A stretch of DNA of 64,000 nucleotides from assembly GCF_039973015.1 (NCBI RefSeq), contig NZ_JBDWLT010000004.1, positions 60,083 through 124,082 of the forward strand, read 5' to 3'. This document shows positions 43,679-52,048 of the stretch, in pieces; position 1 is the stretch's first letter, and each line of letters opens with the position of its first letter. The notes beneath the pieces were generated by a model. That model was not told where the DNA came from, ran no database searches, and worked only from the letters and a program-made list of their open reading frames with translations. Both the position numbers and the translations under genes were made by a program. The DNA is from Parvibaculum sp039973015. GTDB taxonomy: Bacteria; Pseudomonadota; Alphaproteobacteria; Parvibaculales; Parvibaculaceae.

Positions 43679-45385
43679 ATGCGCTTCAAAATCCCGAAAA
43701 AGCAGCCCGCGAACTTCCGCGCATCGGCGCTTTATCTGTCGGGCAACACCGCCAAGCTCAGCCCCGATCGCGTGGAATGGGTTGAGACGCGCAACCTCCA
43801 GACTGAAAGCCCCGAAGCTGCCGCCGCCATCATGGCGGCCACCGCCGCCCAGTCCACCCGGTGCCGCAATCCGGCCTACCACTTCGTGCTGGCCTTTGAC
43901 CCGAAAGACGCCAAGGCCGGAAAGGTTGACCCCGGCATCATGCGCGAGATCGCCATCGACGCCATCGAGCGCCTTGGCCTCAGCGACTACCAAGCCCTCA
44001 TCTACGCCCATAGGGACACCGAGCATCCCCATATCCACTTCCTGGTGAACCGGATTCATCCGCAGACCGGCAAAGCCTACAGCCGTCACAACGACGGCAA
44101 GCGCCTCACCGCGCTGGTGCGCGAGATCGCCCGCGAGCGCGACCTCAACATCGCCAAGGAGCGCGGGCGGGACAAAGCCCGCATCCCCGAGCAAGAGCTA
44201 CAGGAGGATTTTGGCGATACCCGCGCCGCCGTGACGGACGCCGAGTATTGGCTGGCCCGGCGCAACAACCGCCCGCCCATGCCGGACATAAGCTGGGAAG
44301 ACGTGAAATCACTGCGGGAGCGCGTGGCCCCGCACTTCTACAACGCCACGTCGTGGGCCGACCTGTCCGCGCGGGTGGGGGCTTACGGCCTCCAGTTGCA
44401 GCGCAAGGGCCGGGGCCTCGTGCTGGTGCGCGGGGACGAAGCGGCCAAGCTTTCGCAAATGGGCAAAGGGGTGCGGCTTACGGAGCTGGAGGAACGGTTC
44501 GGCGAGACGTTTGACGACTGGGAGTTGACGCGGATTGACGAGCTTGTGGCGGCGGAAAAGCGCAAGCACCCCATCCCCGGCAGCGAGAACATGACGCCTG
44601 CCCAACTGCGCCGCGCCGACCGGCTCCGCGCGGCGGAAGAGCGGGTTGCGCGCAAGAAGACCAGAGATGCCATGACCGAACTCGATCACGCGCAAATGGC
44701 CGTCCACTACTGGAAGGGCCTGGACGCGCACTACCGGTACGGCGAGAGGCGGCTGTTCCGCGCCGAGCGGGATGCGGCCTATGCCCACAGTCGGCATGAC
44801 CGCGCGACGAAGTTTGAAACACGCTGGCGGGAGAGCTTCCGGGAGTCGCTTTCGGTCACGTTCAAAGACCCGGCCAAGGCCGAGCGTATCTGGATGAAGA
44901 TGGAGGCGCAGTTCGGCGTTGAAGAAACCACCCGCATGCTCAAGGAGAAGCCCGGCCTTGCCGGAGGGCTGCGCGGCCTGAATGTCGGCATCGCCAAGGA
45001 TGAAACGCGCAAGAAGGCGGAAGTGTCTCTGCGTTACCTCAAACACCGGCGCAGCCGCTGGCGCAGGGCGCAGCAGGATGTCAGCCACTGGAACGACAAG
45101 ATCGAGGACGGGCGCCGGCAGGTGAAGATCGCCAAACGGGACTTTGAGCTGATCCACCAGCGCACCGGCACCGACGCCTACTTGCACAAGATGCTGGGAA
45201 GAGCACTTGAGCGCCGCGCCGCAGCCCTGTCACGGGTGACGGAGAAGGCCATTCGCGCCAGCAACTACGCCTATGACTACAAGCGCCAGCTCGTCCGCGC
45301 CCTACACGACTACGAGGAACGCAGCCGGAAGAATGAAAAAGTGAAAGAGATGGAGAGGGAGATGCCGGGGCCGCACTGGCGCTAG
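43679..45385 (+). CDS. Relaxase (MobA/VirD2-like)
   Basis: A 568-residue relaxase. The N-terminal domain has a candidate catalytic Tyr in SALYLSGN (about residue 19) and the HUH-type motif YAHRDTEHPHIHFLVNRIHP (three His metal site), followed by YSRHNDGKRL. The C-terminal half is basic and coiled-coil-like, rich in RR/EK. Relaxases nick oriT and lead the strand through the channel. With no trb genes in its element, it presumably uses a helper system such as the trb operon at 1-11.5 kb. GGGGAGG precedes the ATG. Confidence 0.92.
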   Translation: MRFKIPKKQPANFRASALYLSGNTAKLSPDRVEWVETRNLQTESPEAAAAIMAATAAQSTRCRNPAYHFVLAFDPKDAKAGKVDPGIMREIAIDAIERLGLSDYQALIYAHRDTEHPHIHFLVNRIHPQTGKAYSRHNDGKRLTALVREIARERDLNIAKERGRDKARIPEQELQEDFGDTRAAVTDAEYWLARRNNRPPMPDISWEDVKSLRERVAPHFYNATSWADLSARVGAYGLQLQRKGRGLVLVRGDEAAKLSQMGKGVRLTELEERFGETFDDWELTRIDELVAAEKRKHPIPGSENMTPAQLRRADRLRAAEERVARKKTRDAMTELDHAQMAVHYWKGLDAHYRYGERRLFRAERDAAYAHSRHDRATKFETRWRESFRESLSVTFKDPAKAERIWMKMEAQFGVEETTRMLKEKPGLAGGLRGLNVGIAKDETRKKAEVSLRYLKHRRSRWRRAQQDVSHWNDKIEDGRRQVKIAKRDFELIHQRTGTDAYLHKMLGRALERRAAALSRVTEKAIRASNYAYDYKRQLVRALHDYEERSRKNEKVKEMEREMPGPHWR

Positions 45386-45503
45386 AAAAATGTTCGTTCG
45401 GGGCTTGAAATAAATGATCCGTACACCAATAACAGGGGCGTAAGAGTAATCTTGCATCCCTTTTCTAAAGCGCTTCAATCCACAAGAAGTTGGGCGCTCC
45501 AAT

Positions 45504-45530
45504 GAAAAGAGGCGGGCACAAAGCCCGCCC
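45504..45530 (-). terminator. Terminator of the 33-residue peptide gene
   Basis: On the minus strand GGCGGGC-TTTGT-GCCCGCC is followed by TCTTTTCATT. It begins 10 bases after the peptide stop codon. Confidence 0.8.
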
Positions 45531-45539
45531 CCTCAAGTC

Positions 45540-45641
45540 TTATCGGTTGTTCAGGACTGTTTCGAGAATGATGCGGATGATCCGCAGCAACTCTTTCAAG
45601 ACAGTCCAGAACGGGTGCTTATCATGAGGCGGTAATCTCAT
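45540..45641 (-). CDS. 33-residue amphipathic peptide
   Basis: A short gene with an excellent ribosome site: GGGAGGG seven bases before the ATG. It starts MRLPPHDKHPFWTVLKELL and continues as an Ile/Leu/Arg amphipathic helix ending VLNNR. A strong terminator follows its stop. The coding region itself can fold (GGACTGT/ACAGTCC), and a structured region lies upstream. This is the layout of small membrane-active or type I toxin peptides, but no homology is recognised. Confidence 0.5.
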   Translation of the reverse strand: MRLPPHDKHPFWTVLKELLRIIRIILETVLNNR

Positions 45642-45705
45642 GGCTACCCTCCCGTAAAGGGGGTATGCACCTTGAAAAATTCGCTGCTTTCGGAAGGGTA
45701 CAAGT

Positions 45706-45816
45706 AACTTCCTAGGCCGCGAGGATGCCACAAGAACGCAGTCGCTCCCCAAATCCGCAGGTAACTGGCATCCTAGCCACCTGCTTGGAGAAACGCTGCG
45801 CTTAGCATCCTAGGCC
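45706..45816 (-). ncRNA. Possible structured RNA upstream of the peptide gene
   Basis: AGGATGCCA (45722-45730) pairs with TGGCATCCT (45766-45774). A second GCATCCTAGGCC at about 45804-45815 can also pair with the GGCCGCGAGGATGC block at 45714-45728. Two alternative partners for one segment suggest a switching leader or a small RNA. No family is recognised. Confidence 0.35.
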
Positions 45817-45831
45817 TTTTAGCGACGAATT

Positions 45832-45862
45832 GAAGCCGCCCCTTTGGGGGCGGCTTCTTTCA
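45832..45862 (+). terminator. Strong GC-rich terminator
   Basis: Stem GAAGCCGCCCC / GGGGCGGCTTC with a short TTTG loop, followed by TTTCATTT. It would stop rightward transcription from the relaxase region before the small integrase. Confidence 0.75.
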
Positions 45863-45891
45863 TTTGCTCGGCAAAGTGCTAGTGTCGCGGT

Positions 45892-45916
45892 GTGACCGAA
45901 TCCCCAATTTTGTCAC
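45892..45916 (+). repeat. Recombinase core-like site, left copy
   Basis: Arms GTGACCGAAT and (inverted) GTGACAAAAT surround a 5-bp spacer CCCCA. An inverted copy with spacer TGGGG lies at 46583-46607; the two agree at 21 of 25 positions. The pair flanks the small tyrosine recombinase gene. Confidence 0.7.
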
Positions 45917-45929
45917 ACAAATCAACCCC

Positions 45930-46544
45930 CTATTTTCCCATTTCCGCCTTCCAAAGTCGGCTGGCTAATTTGCGTTCTTCCGTGCCAATCGCATCGGCGT
46001 AAATCGCTGTGGTTGCCATGTCTGCATGGCCTAGCCAGCGCTGAACGAGATTGAGCGGGACGCCAGCTTCCAGCGCGGCAATCGCAAAGCTGTGCCTGAG
46101 GCCGCGCGCATTGGCTTGAGGGCCTGACACCTTCGCAAGCTCCATCGTTTCGGTGATGCGGCGGTAGGCCGTCATGCGGCACCAGCTCCAGAGAGGGCTG
46201 GCCTTGTCGCCCTGGGCGATGCCGTCAAGCGCGGTGATCAACTCCTTGCGCACCGGCACCGCCCGGTAGATGCCCTTCCGGCGCTTCTTCAAGCTCTCGA
46301 AGATCACGACGCCCCGGCTCGGATCGATCCGGCCTGCGGTTAGCTCCAATGCTTCCGTAAGGCGGCAGCCGGTTTCAGCGATGAGCCAGCAGAGTGCGTA
46401 CACGTCTGCGGGGCGCTCGGCAGCGGCCGCCATGAAGGCGCGGCGTTCCTTGGCTGTCAGATATTTCCGGTGGCCGGATTGGTCGTACAGGCTCCATTGC
46501 TTGTGGTGGTCATTGTTGAACTCGGTCTCTCCCTTATGCGGCAT
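45930..46544 (-). CDS. Small tyrosine recombinase
   Basis: A 204-residue phage-integrase-family recombinase: catalytic Arg in TGCRLTEALEL, Lys in SLKKRRKGIYRAVPV, ARGLRHSFA (Arg-His, with Arg in place of the usual first His), WLGHADMATTAIYADA with His and nucleophile Tyr. The ATG at 46544 is chosen; the open frame extends to 46649 but would run through the flanking repeat. It resembles short integrases common on plasmids and transposons. Inverted core-like sites lie 14 bases after its stop and 39 bases before its start. Confidence 0.87.
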   Translation of the reverse strand: MPHKGETEFNNDHHKQWSLYDQSGHRKYLTAKERRAFMAAAAERPADVYALCWLIAETGCRLTEALELTAGRIDPSRGVVIFESLKKRRKGIYRAVPVRKELITALDGIAQGDKASPLWSWCRMTAYRRITETMELAKVSGPQANARGLRHSFAIAALEAGVPLNLVQRWLGHADMATTAIYADAIGTEERKLASRLWKAEMGK

Positions 46545-46582
46545 TTCATATCTATCCAGCCTAACAGGTTCGCGTGGGTGCA

Positions 46583-46607
46583 GTGACCGAATTGGGGATT
46601 CTGTAAC
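46583..46607 (-). repeat. Recombinase core-like site, right copy (inverted)
   Basis: On the plus strand the arms are GTGACCGAAT and (inverted) GTTACAGAAT with spacer TGGGG, so it is the inverted counterpart of 45892-45916. Confidence 0.7.
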
Positions 46608-46660
46608 TCCATTCTTCAATGTTCCGTGTTCCACCGAACACACTACCAATAGGTCTACGG

Positions 46661-47053
46661 ATGAAATCTCAATCTATGAACAACAAGCCCATGGGCTTGA
46701 AAGTGCTGGCCATGGCGGTTGGTGCGCTCGCACTCGCCGCGTGCGGCGAAGAGCAGGCGACGTACACCGCCGCTGACGAGGCGCGTGCCAAGGAGATCGG
46801 CATGGAGAGGTGTCTTTCATCGGGTGCATCGGATGCGCTGTGCGAATGCACCGCTGCGAAGATGAAGTCGATGAGCAAGGAAGACTATTCAACGTGGGTA
46901 ACGCTCTTGGTAGCGGTTGATGGCGCAACTACCGCGCAGGAAGCCGCTGAGAAAGCCGGTATGACAGAAGCTGAATTGACGAAAGTCAGCAACCATCTGT
47001 CGATTGAGGGCGCGCGTGTTGGAATGCAGTGCGAGCAGGAACTCGCCCAGTAA
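46661..47053 (+). CDS. Small lipoprotein
   Basis: A 130-residue protein with a lipoprotein signal (LKVLAMAVGALALAACGEE, lipobox LAAC). The mature part has three further cysteines (RCLSSGASDALCECTAAKMKS and a C-terminal C), which may form disulphides. No family recognised. ATGs at 46661, 46676 and 46691 are all possible starts. First of three short rightward genes that may encode a surface or exclusion function (inference). Confidence 0.65.
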   Translation: MKSQSMNNKPMGLKVLAMAVGALALAACGEEQATYTAADEARAKEIGMERCLSSGASDALCECTAAKMKSMSKEDYSTWVTLLVAVDGATTAQEAAEKAGMTEAELTKVSNHLSIEGARVGMQCEQELAQ

Positions 47054-47090
47054 GCACTGACGTTTGTTCACGAGCCCGATGGGGGGAGTC

Positions 47091-47519
47091 ATGAAGAACT
47101 TGTGGAGCCGCAGTGCGGCGGCGTTGTCAGTGGCCAGCACCATGGTGCTTGCAGGCTGTTGGGAGTCCCAGACGCCGAATAGTTTTTACGTGGAGTTTGA
47201 GAAGGCTGTTGCCTGTAGCTCCATGTCAGAAGAAGAACTCACATCCAAGTACATGGCGCCCGGCTACGGCGTGGCTCGGTATGTAGAGACGCTTGTCCGC
47301 ATGCGGACGCACCCGTCAAGTGCAGCAAAACTCGCTAGGGATTGCCGCGACTGGGACAACGCGGCAAAGCTGGCCGAGACGAAGGCTGAGGAAGTCGCGC
47401 CGGGCAAGTGGATCATCAACGGCGAGACAACCCGGAAGGGCTACTTCAAGCGCATTCCCGGCATCTACGTCGCGAAAATGTCTGACGACAAACTCAAGAT
47501 TGTCGTGGGCAATCCGTAA
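47091..47519 (+). CDS. Small lipoprotein
   Basis: A 142-residue protein with signal MKNLWSRSAAALSVASTMVLAGC (lipobox LAGC, Cys23). The mature domain is short, with two cysteines (AVACSSMSEEEL and ARDCRDW) and a C-terminal beta-rich part. GGGGGGAG precedes the ATG. It follows another lipoprotein gene, and both could act at the envelope of the host cell, for example in entry exclusion. Unrecognised family. Confidence 0.65.
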   Translation: MKNLWSRSAAALSVASTMVLAGCWESQTPNSFYVEFEKAVACSSMSEEELTSKYMAPGYGVARYVETLVRMRTHPSSAAKLARDCRDWDNAAKLAETKAEEVAPGKWIINGETTRKGYFKRIPGIYVAKMSDDKLKIVVGNP

Positions 47520-47572
47520 CTCAACCTTGGTGATGAAACTTCTGCCGCACTGGCGGCAAGCAGGGGGCTGCT

Positions 47573-47971
47573 ATGCTTTTGATCATAATTTTTATTCTGG
47601 TGGCTTTGGTGCTATTGGCGATTCTGTCGTCAATGGGGCGGCGTAAGACGGAAGACCGGACGAACAGGGTGGCTGCCGCCAACCATGAGCGTATCAAGCG
47701 TGAAGCGCCGAACAGCACTTATGCGAGCATGGGCCCCAACGAATTCTTGGAAGAGTACAACCGGTTTCTGAGGGGGCGTGCCTTCAAAATCATGGGCGTG
47801 TACGTCCTTTCCGCCGCCGTGGTGGCGTTGGTTTGGTACCAGCTTTATCCGTCCCAATTCCATTATAGAGGGGGTAGCGTATGGATGATCATCTCGTTTG
47901 GTTCGCTCGTTCCGCTCTTTGTATATGCAATCGCCACCGGCGGACGCTATCCAAAGTGGCCGCAGAAATAG
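47573..47971 (+). CDS. Small membrane protein
   Basis: A 132-residue protein with an N-terminal hydrophobic segment (LLIIIFILVALVLLAILSS), a charged middle and two more hydrophobic segments (about 75-92 and 102-122). AGGGGG lies before the ATG. It ends 15 bases before the convergent coupling-protein gene. Unknown function; grouped with the two lipoprotein genes upstream. Confidence 0.6.
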   Translation: MLLIIIFILVALVLLAILSSMGRRKTEDRTNRVAAANHERIKREAPNSTYASMGPNEFLEEYNRFLRGRAFKIMGVYVLSAAVVALVWYQLYPSQFHYRGGSVWMIISFGSLVPLFVYAIATGGRYPKWPQK

Positions 47972-47986
47972 AGCAGGGGCGCGCGC

Positions 47987-49522
47987 TTATTGCGCGCGCT
48001 GCCGCAGTTGCCATTCCTGCCAGTCGAAGTAACGCAGCTTCCGCGTCACCATGCCGTGCAAGCCTTCCACGAACAGCAGTTGCTGGTCGCGAGACAGGGT
48101 GCTGACTTCGTCCGGTGTCATCAGTGGCCGCGCCGTCTCAAAGAGGCCGCTGTGAAAAGCCACCGGCAGGAGGTTCATCGGCAGCGGTGACGAGCGGCCT
48201 TGCGACTTCACCTTGACCGTGGTTACGCCCAGCATGTCGGACAGCAAGCGTGCCGTGCCGGAGTCCTGCACGTTGAATGCTTGCCGCACCGCGCAGTTGG
48301 CGATCATCGAGCGGGCCTTCGGATAGACCTTCTCCAACTGATTCAAGTCCTGCACGAAGAGCCACAGCTTCGCGCCATACCCCGCCATGTAGCCGATGCC
48401 CTCTTCAATAGGGCGCATGTAGCCAAGGGCGGGTAGCTCATCCAGCAGAAACAGCACTTGATTGGCCTCGCTGGTGCCGCGCCGCGTCATTGCGGCCATG
48501 CTCAGGCCCACCATCAGCCGCATGAAGGGCCGGTAGGCTTCCAGATGCTCAGGCGGCACGATGATGTAGAGCGTGCCCGTCTTCTCCTTGAGTTCCTCCA
48601 GGTCGAAGTCCGACCACTCGGTCAGCTTTGCCAGTGGCTCACTGTCGAAGACGGCTGTTGCCGCTTGGGCGGTGGAGATAACCGCCGAGCGTTCCTTGGC
48701 TTCCTTCTGTGAAAAGCCCCGGGCTATACGGGCAACGGTGTCGATATCGCTGTTGGACATCCTTTGTATGACCAGCTCGAACCCTTCCTGATCTTCCATC
48801 AGCAGTTCGCGCAGGTAAGCCGGGTTGCGTTTGCCGACCAGGCATTGCCGCCGGATATAGAGCACGAGGCCGGTTATCAGCGTGCGCGCTTCCCGCTCCC
48901 AGTGGTTGGCTTCCGCTTGTTCTGGGGCGACCAGCATTTCCGCGATAAGCCGCGCGTCGTCTAACTCGTAGTGGGTGCAAATGCGGATGAAGTCAAACGG
49001 GTTGTAGCGGGCGCTCTCGCCGTCTTCTGCGAATGGGGCCATAGCATAGACCGGGCCCAGTGTTCGCCGGTGGGCATGGGTGATGGCGAAGTTCTCGCCC
49101 TTGAGATCGGTCACGATGGCCGACTTCTCCCAGGAGAGCAGGTTCGGAATCACACACCCCACGCCCTTGCCGCTTCGCGTCGGCGCGAAGGTGAGCAGGT
49201 GCCCGTGGCCGCTATAGCGCACCATGCGGCCATGGGCGCGGCCGAGCAGCACGCCGCCGGGCTTAAAGAGCCCGGTAGCGGCAAGTTCGTCCATCGTCGC
49301 AAAACGCGCCGAGCCGTGGCTGAGTTTGTGCGGAAAGAACCGCAGGCGAATGCCCGTAGCAGCCCGCCGCGTCAGATGCCCTGAGAGGCCAAACAGCGCC
49401 CCCATAACAAGGCCATGATGCACCGGCCCAGCAAAAGCCAGATACCCAATCGGCGCGGCGACAAACGGCAAATGCCGCCACACACTTGCGATCAGAAAGA
49501 TCAGTAGTCGTAAATTCCCCAT
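47987..49522 (-). CDS. TraG/VirD4-type coupling protein
   Basis: A 511-residue coupling protein: two N-terminal membrane segments (about residues 5-30 and 37-50), Walker A APTRSGKG (113-120), IVTDLKGENFAITHAHR, Walker B LFLLDELPALGYM and WLFVQDLNQLEKVYP. It recruits the relaxosome to the mating channel. The start at 49522 follows GGAGG with eight bases' spacing. It lies near the relaxase, so it is the likely coupling partner for it. Confidence 0.93.
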   Translation of the reverse strand: MGNLRLLIFLIASVWRHLPFVAAPIGYLAFAGPVHHGLVMGALFGLSGHLTRRAATGIRLRFFPHKLSHGSARFATMDELAATGLFKPGGVLLGRAHGRMVRYSGHGHLLTFAPTRSGKGVGCVIPNLLSWEKSAIVTDLKGENFAITHAHRRTLGPVYAMAPFAEDGESARYNPFDFIRICTHYELDDARLIAEMLVAPEQAEANHWEREARTLITGLVLYIRRQCLVGKRNPAYLRELLMEDQEGFELVIQRMSNSDIDTVARIARGFSQKEAKERSAVISTAQAATAVFDSEPLAKLTEWSDFDLEELKEKTGTLYIIVPPEHLEAYRPFMRLMVGLSMAAMTRRGTSEANQVLFLLDELPALGYMRPIEEGIGYMAGYGAKLWLFVQDLNQLEKVYPKARSMIANCAVRQAFNVQDSGTARLLSDMLGVTTVKVKSQGRSSPLPMNLLPVAFHSGLFETARPLMTPDEVSTLSRDQQLLFVEGLHGMVTRKLRYFDWQEWQLRQRAQ

Positions 49523-49771
49523 AGCAAAAACCTCCATAAGTTCCGGGTTGATGCGGGCTTATGGAAGCGGCGTTCAGACCGCAGAGAAATAAGACTGATT
49601 CAATGAAAGGGGCTGTGGGACAGAATTTTAATTACCGTGCACTATTGAATGTAAGGCACTCGGTGCGCCCGCTCGTCTGGCGGCTGCGACTTTGAAAATG
49701 AACGAATTTGTGCACCTGGAAGAAACAAAACCGGCAATCTTCAAAGTGAGGCGTGCGGGCGGCGCCGTCCA

Positions 49772-50635
49772 CTAGGTGCCTTTGTTGAAACCGAACTTCT
49801 CCACCATCTCCGGTGTCTTTGCCCATTCATTTCCGGGTATTCGTTGAACAAGTTCAACGAATACGGCCTCGAAAGCATTTCGGATTGTATCTTCATTTAT
49901 GTTCTCCGCCTGCTCAGCGGTGACGAGCGGGCGCATATCGGAAAGGAAGTGCGGGTTGGCTAGCTTCGCAAACATGCGCTGCTCAGCTTGGGCGCGTGTA
50001 ATCTGCATGTCCGATTTTTCTAGGTACCTGCCGAACATTTCAACAGTGCGATTTGTGTCGAGATTCTCAAAGACTGAGAGAGCGTGAGAAATGTCGAAAA
50101 GGTCACGCCCCTTGTCACGCTGGAGAAGTGCCCGGAGTTTTGTGGCGAGCATTTCTTCATTGGTGAATGTCGGGACATTCACCGTTCCGGCAAACCAAGG
50201 GTTGTCAACCGAATAGGACATTTCATGCAAGGCATCATAGACCTCGCGTTCTCGCGTATTGATTTCAAGCTTTAGTCGGAGCCTGCTGCCGTCTTCCGCT
50301 TCGACCGTGAAATTGAACTTCGGAGCAACGGGGCTGTTGTCAAATGCGGGCTTGCCAAGCCACGGCTCTAGAACTTTTCTGATCTCGCTCAAGATCGGCC
50401 CTATGGGGCCTTCGGTTGTGCGAACAAGGTCAATATCTTCCGAATACCGCAAGGGCCTCGGAAAATGCAGCTTGTTGAGAGCCGTGCCGCCTCGGAAGCG
50501 AAGTTCGCTTGCTAGCATGGGATTTGAGAAAATATCTATGATTGCGCGGCTGATAATGAGGTCTTGCTCTATCTGCCGTTGTTCCCCCCACGGAGCGAAT
50601 TTGCTCCACGCGGTAATGTGCATAGCTGGGATCAT
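49772..50635 (-). CDS. abiEii: AbiEii nucleotidyltransferase toxin
   Basis: A 287-residue AbiEii-type toxin: LRFRGGTALNKLHF (GG-T at 49-51) and RYSEDIDLV (S65, E66-D67, D69), the nucleotidyltransferase metal site, then LEINTRE and EEMLATKLRALLQRDKGRDLFD, a conserved AbiEii stretch. These toxins stop growth reversibly; type IV antitoxins act without protein contact. The ATG overlaps the abiEi stop as ATGA. Confidence 0.9.
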   Translation of the reverse strand: MIPAMHITAWSKFAPWGEQRQIEQDLIISRAIIDIFSNPMLASELRFRGGTALNKLHFPRPLRYSEDIDLVRTTEGPIGPILSEIRKVLEPWLGKPAFDNSPVAPKFNFTVEAEDGSRLRLKLEINTREREVYDALHEMSYSVDNPWFAGTVNVPTFTNEEMLATKLRALLQRDKGRDLFDISHALSVFENLDTNRTVEMFGRYLEKSDMQITRAQAEQRMFAKLANPHFLSDMRPLVTAEQAENINEDTIRNAFEAVFVELVQRIPGNEWAKTPEMVEKFGFNKGT

Positions 50636-51462
50636 TGGTCGACCTCCAGTTTATTGCGCACGACGATGTGCCATCGCCTGTCCCGCTCTATCGGCGGTGC
50701 AATGAGGTCTTGATCTACATTTCGTGGCGGATTTTCGAGTTCAGTCCACACCATCCCTTTGGTGTTGGTGAGTGTCCGCATTAGATGGCGCGCGGCGTCG
50801 TCGTGGCCTAGGTAATCAAGGGTATATCCAAGCCGTTGAATGACGGGCCGTTCAAACGCGGTCGCAAGAAAGCTCAACCTGTTCGGGTCGAGGTTTTTCC
50901 CGAGGTCAGCTAGTACGGTGGCGATGTGGTTTGCGCCGGAAGCTGCATGCGGATAGCGAAACAGATCAAGAGCCGTCAACTCGGCACAGGCAACGTTCAT
51001 ATAACCGGTTTCGGTTTTATGGCGCTCAATCCCTTCGGATACCGTCTCCATGTTCTTCTTGTAGTAGAAGGCGACGATGGAGCGGCCTGCTTTTATCTTC
51101 GGCAGTTGTTTGTCGGTGATGATCTGAAACTCCATCACCGCCTGATGGGATGCGCCATGAATCTCCGCAGCTTTCAGGAGGGCTACGTAATAGGGCCTCT
51201 CTTCATGCTTCATCAGCGCGTCAATGTACCAAGCCGGTGGAGGAGCTCCCCAGGTCTTATGCTGTGAGGGGACAATGACGTAGAAGCCGTGGCGCGGCGA
51301 AAGAAGCCGCCCTTGTTTTTGCAGCCGTGCGGCGGCCTTGAGGAATACGTCGCGCGTCGTTTGCAGCCGTTCAATTGCCTCATTGCGCGTGAACGTGAGG
51401 CGGCCTGAGGCCGAAAGTTCCTCAAGCAACATTGGAAGGCTATGGCTGCGTTCTAAGATCAT
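50632..51462 (-). CDS. abiEi: AbiEi antitoxin and autorepressor
   Basis: A 276-residue AbiEi protein: an N-terminal winged helix (about 15-70, FTRNEAIERLQTTRDVFLKAAARLQKQGRL) and the AbiEi C-terminal domain (PYYVALLKAAEIHGASHQAVMEFQIITDKQ). It represses the operon by binding inverted repeats; two such palindromes lie at and upstream of the start (51459-51563), the first covering the ATG. Toxin gene follows with an ATGA overlap. Confidence 0.9.
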   Translation of the reverse strand: MILERSHSLPMLLEELSASGRLTFTRNEAIERLQTTRDVFLKAAARLQKQGRLLSPRHGFYVIVPSQHKTWGAPPPAWYIDALMKHEERPYYVALLKAAEIHGASHQAVMEFQIITDKQLPKIKAGRSIVAFYYKKNMETVSEGIERHKTETGYMNVACAELTALDLFRYPHAASGANHIATVLADLGKNLDPNRLSFLATAFERPVIQRLGYTLDYLGHDDAARHLMRTLTNTKGMVWTELENPPRNVDQDLIAPPIERDRRWHIVVRNKLEVDQ

Positions 51463-51563
51463 ATTGAATTATGGACGTTATTTGTCCATTTTTCAATATG
51501 AAATGTTGGAAATGATACAATCATATTGAAAAAACGACGTTTAGGTTCCATTTTTCAATATGA
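51459..51563 (-). promoter_or_regulatory. Double palindromic operator of abiE
   Basis: Half-sites TCATATTGAA at 51459-51468 and 51521-51530 pair with TTCAATATGA at 51492-51501 and 51554-51563. The two palindromes are each 43 bp long with centres 62 bp apart. The first overlaps the abiEi start codon. This fits known cooperative AbiEi binding to two inverted repeats. Confidence 0.8.
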
Positions 51564-51573
51564 TTTGTGTTGT

Positions 51574-51601
51574 AAAAAGCCCCGCCGGTTAAGGCGGGGC
51601 T
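51574..51601 (-). terminator. Terminator of the excisionase-like gene
   Basis: On the minus strand AGCCCCGCC / GGCGGGGCT forms a perfect stem followed by TTTTTA, 30 bases after the stop at 51631. Confidence 0.85.
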
Positions 51602-51630
51602 GCTTTCTTGGCCAACTCTTTTTTGTACCG

Positions 51631-51846
51631 CTATGCGGCGGAGGTCTTGGGGGCGAGGCGTTGGGCCTCAAGCCACTTGTTGAACTCGGCCCGGTCTATA
51701 TAGACGCGCCCACCAATCTTGATCAGGGCGGCCTTCAGGCCGTTTGTGTCTGCGTGGAAAATCCACCAACGCAGCTTAGCTTCCGTGACGAATGGCGCCT
51801 CAGCGGCCAGTTGTTTCACCGTCCGCAGTTCTTCGTAGTTGACCAT
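51631..51846 (-). CDS. Excisionase/AlpA-like winged-helix protein
   Basis: A 71-residue protein (ELRTVKQLAAEAPFVTEAKLRWWIFH, GGRVYIDRAEFNKWL) with the winged-helix pattern of small excisionases. It lies 200 bases from the integrase on the same strand, where recombination directionality factors usually sit. A related frame without a normal start occurs at the left end of the element (21893-22084). AGAGGG precedes the ATG. Confidence 0.75.
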   Translation of the reverse strand: MVNYEELRTVKQLAAEAPFVTEAKLRWWIFHADTNGLKAALIKIGGRVYIDRAEFNKWLEAQRLAPKTSAA

Positions 51847-52048
51847 TTTTCATGATCCCTCTTATTCGGAAAAAACGGAGAGAGGGAAAAGGAGGAGATA
51901 CGTGGTTAGAAAATATGAGGCACGCCGAAAAAATCAATGAACTTTCTTGCGCGCCATTGCAAGTGGTTGGTTGTTTTGGGTTTTTCGCAATGAAAACGTT
52001 TGTTTCCCGCGTGAATCAGCCGAGCTGAACGGGTGCCCGCCAATTGTC

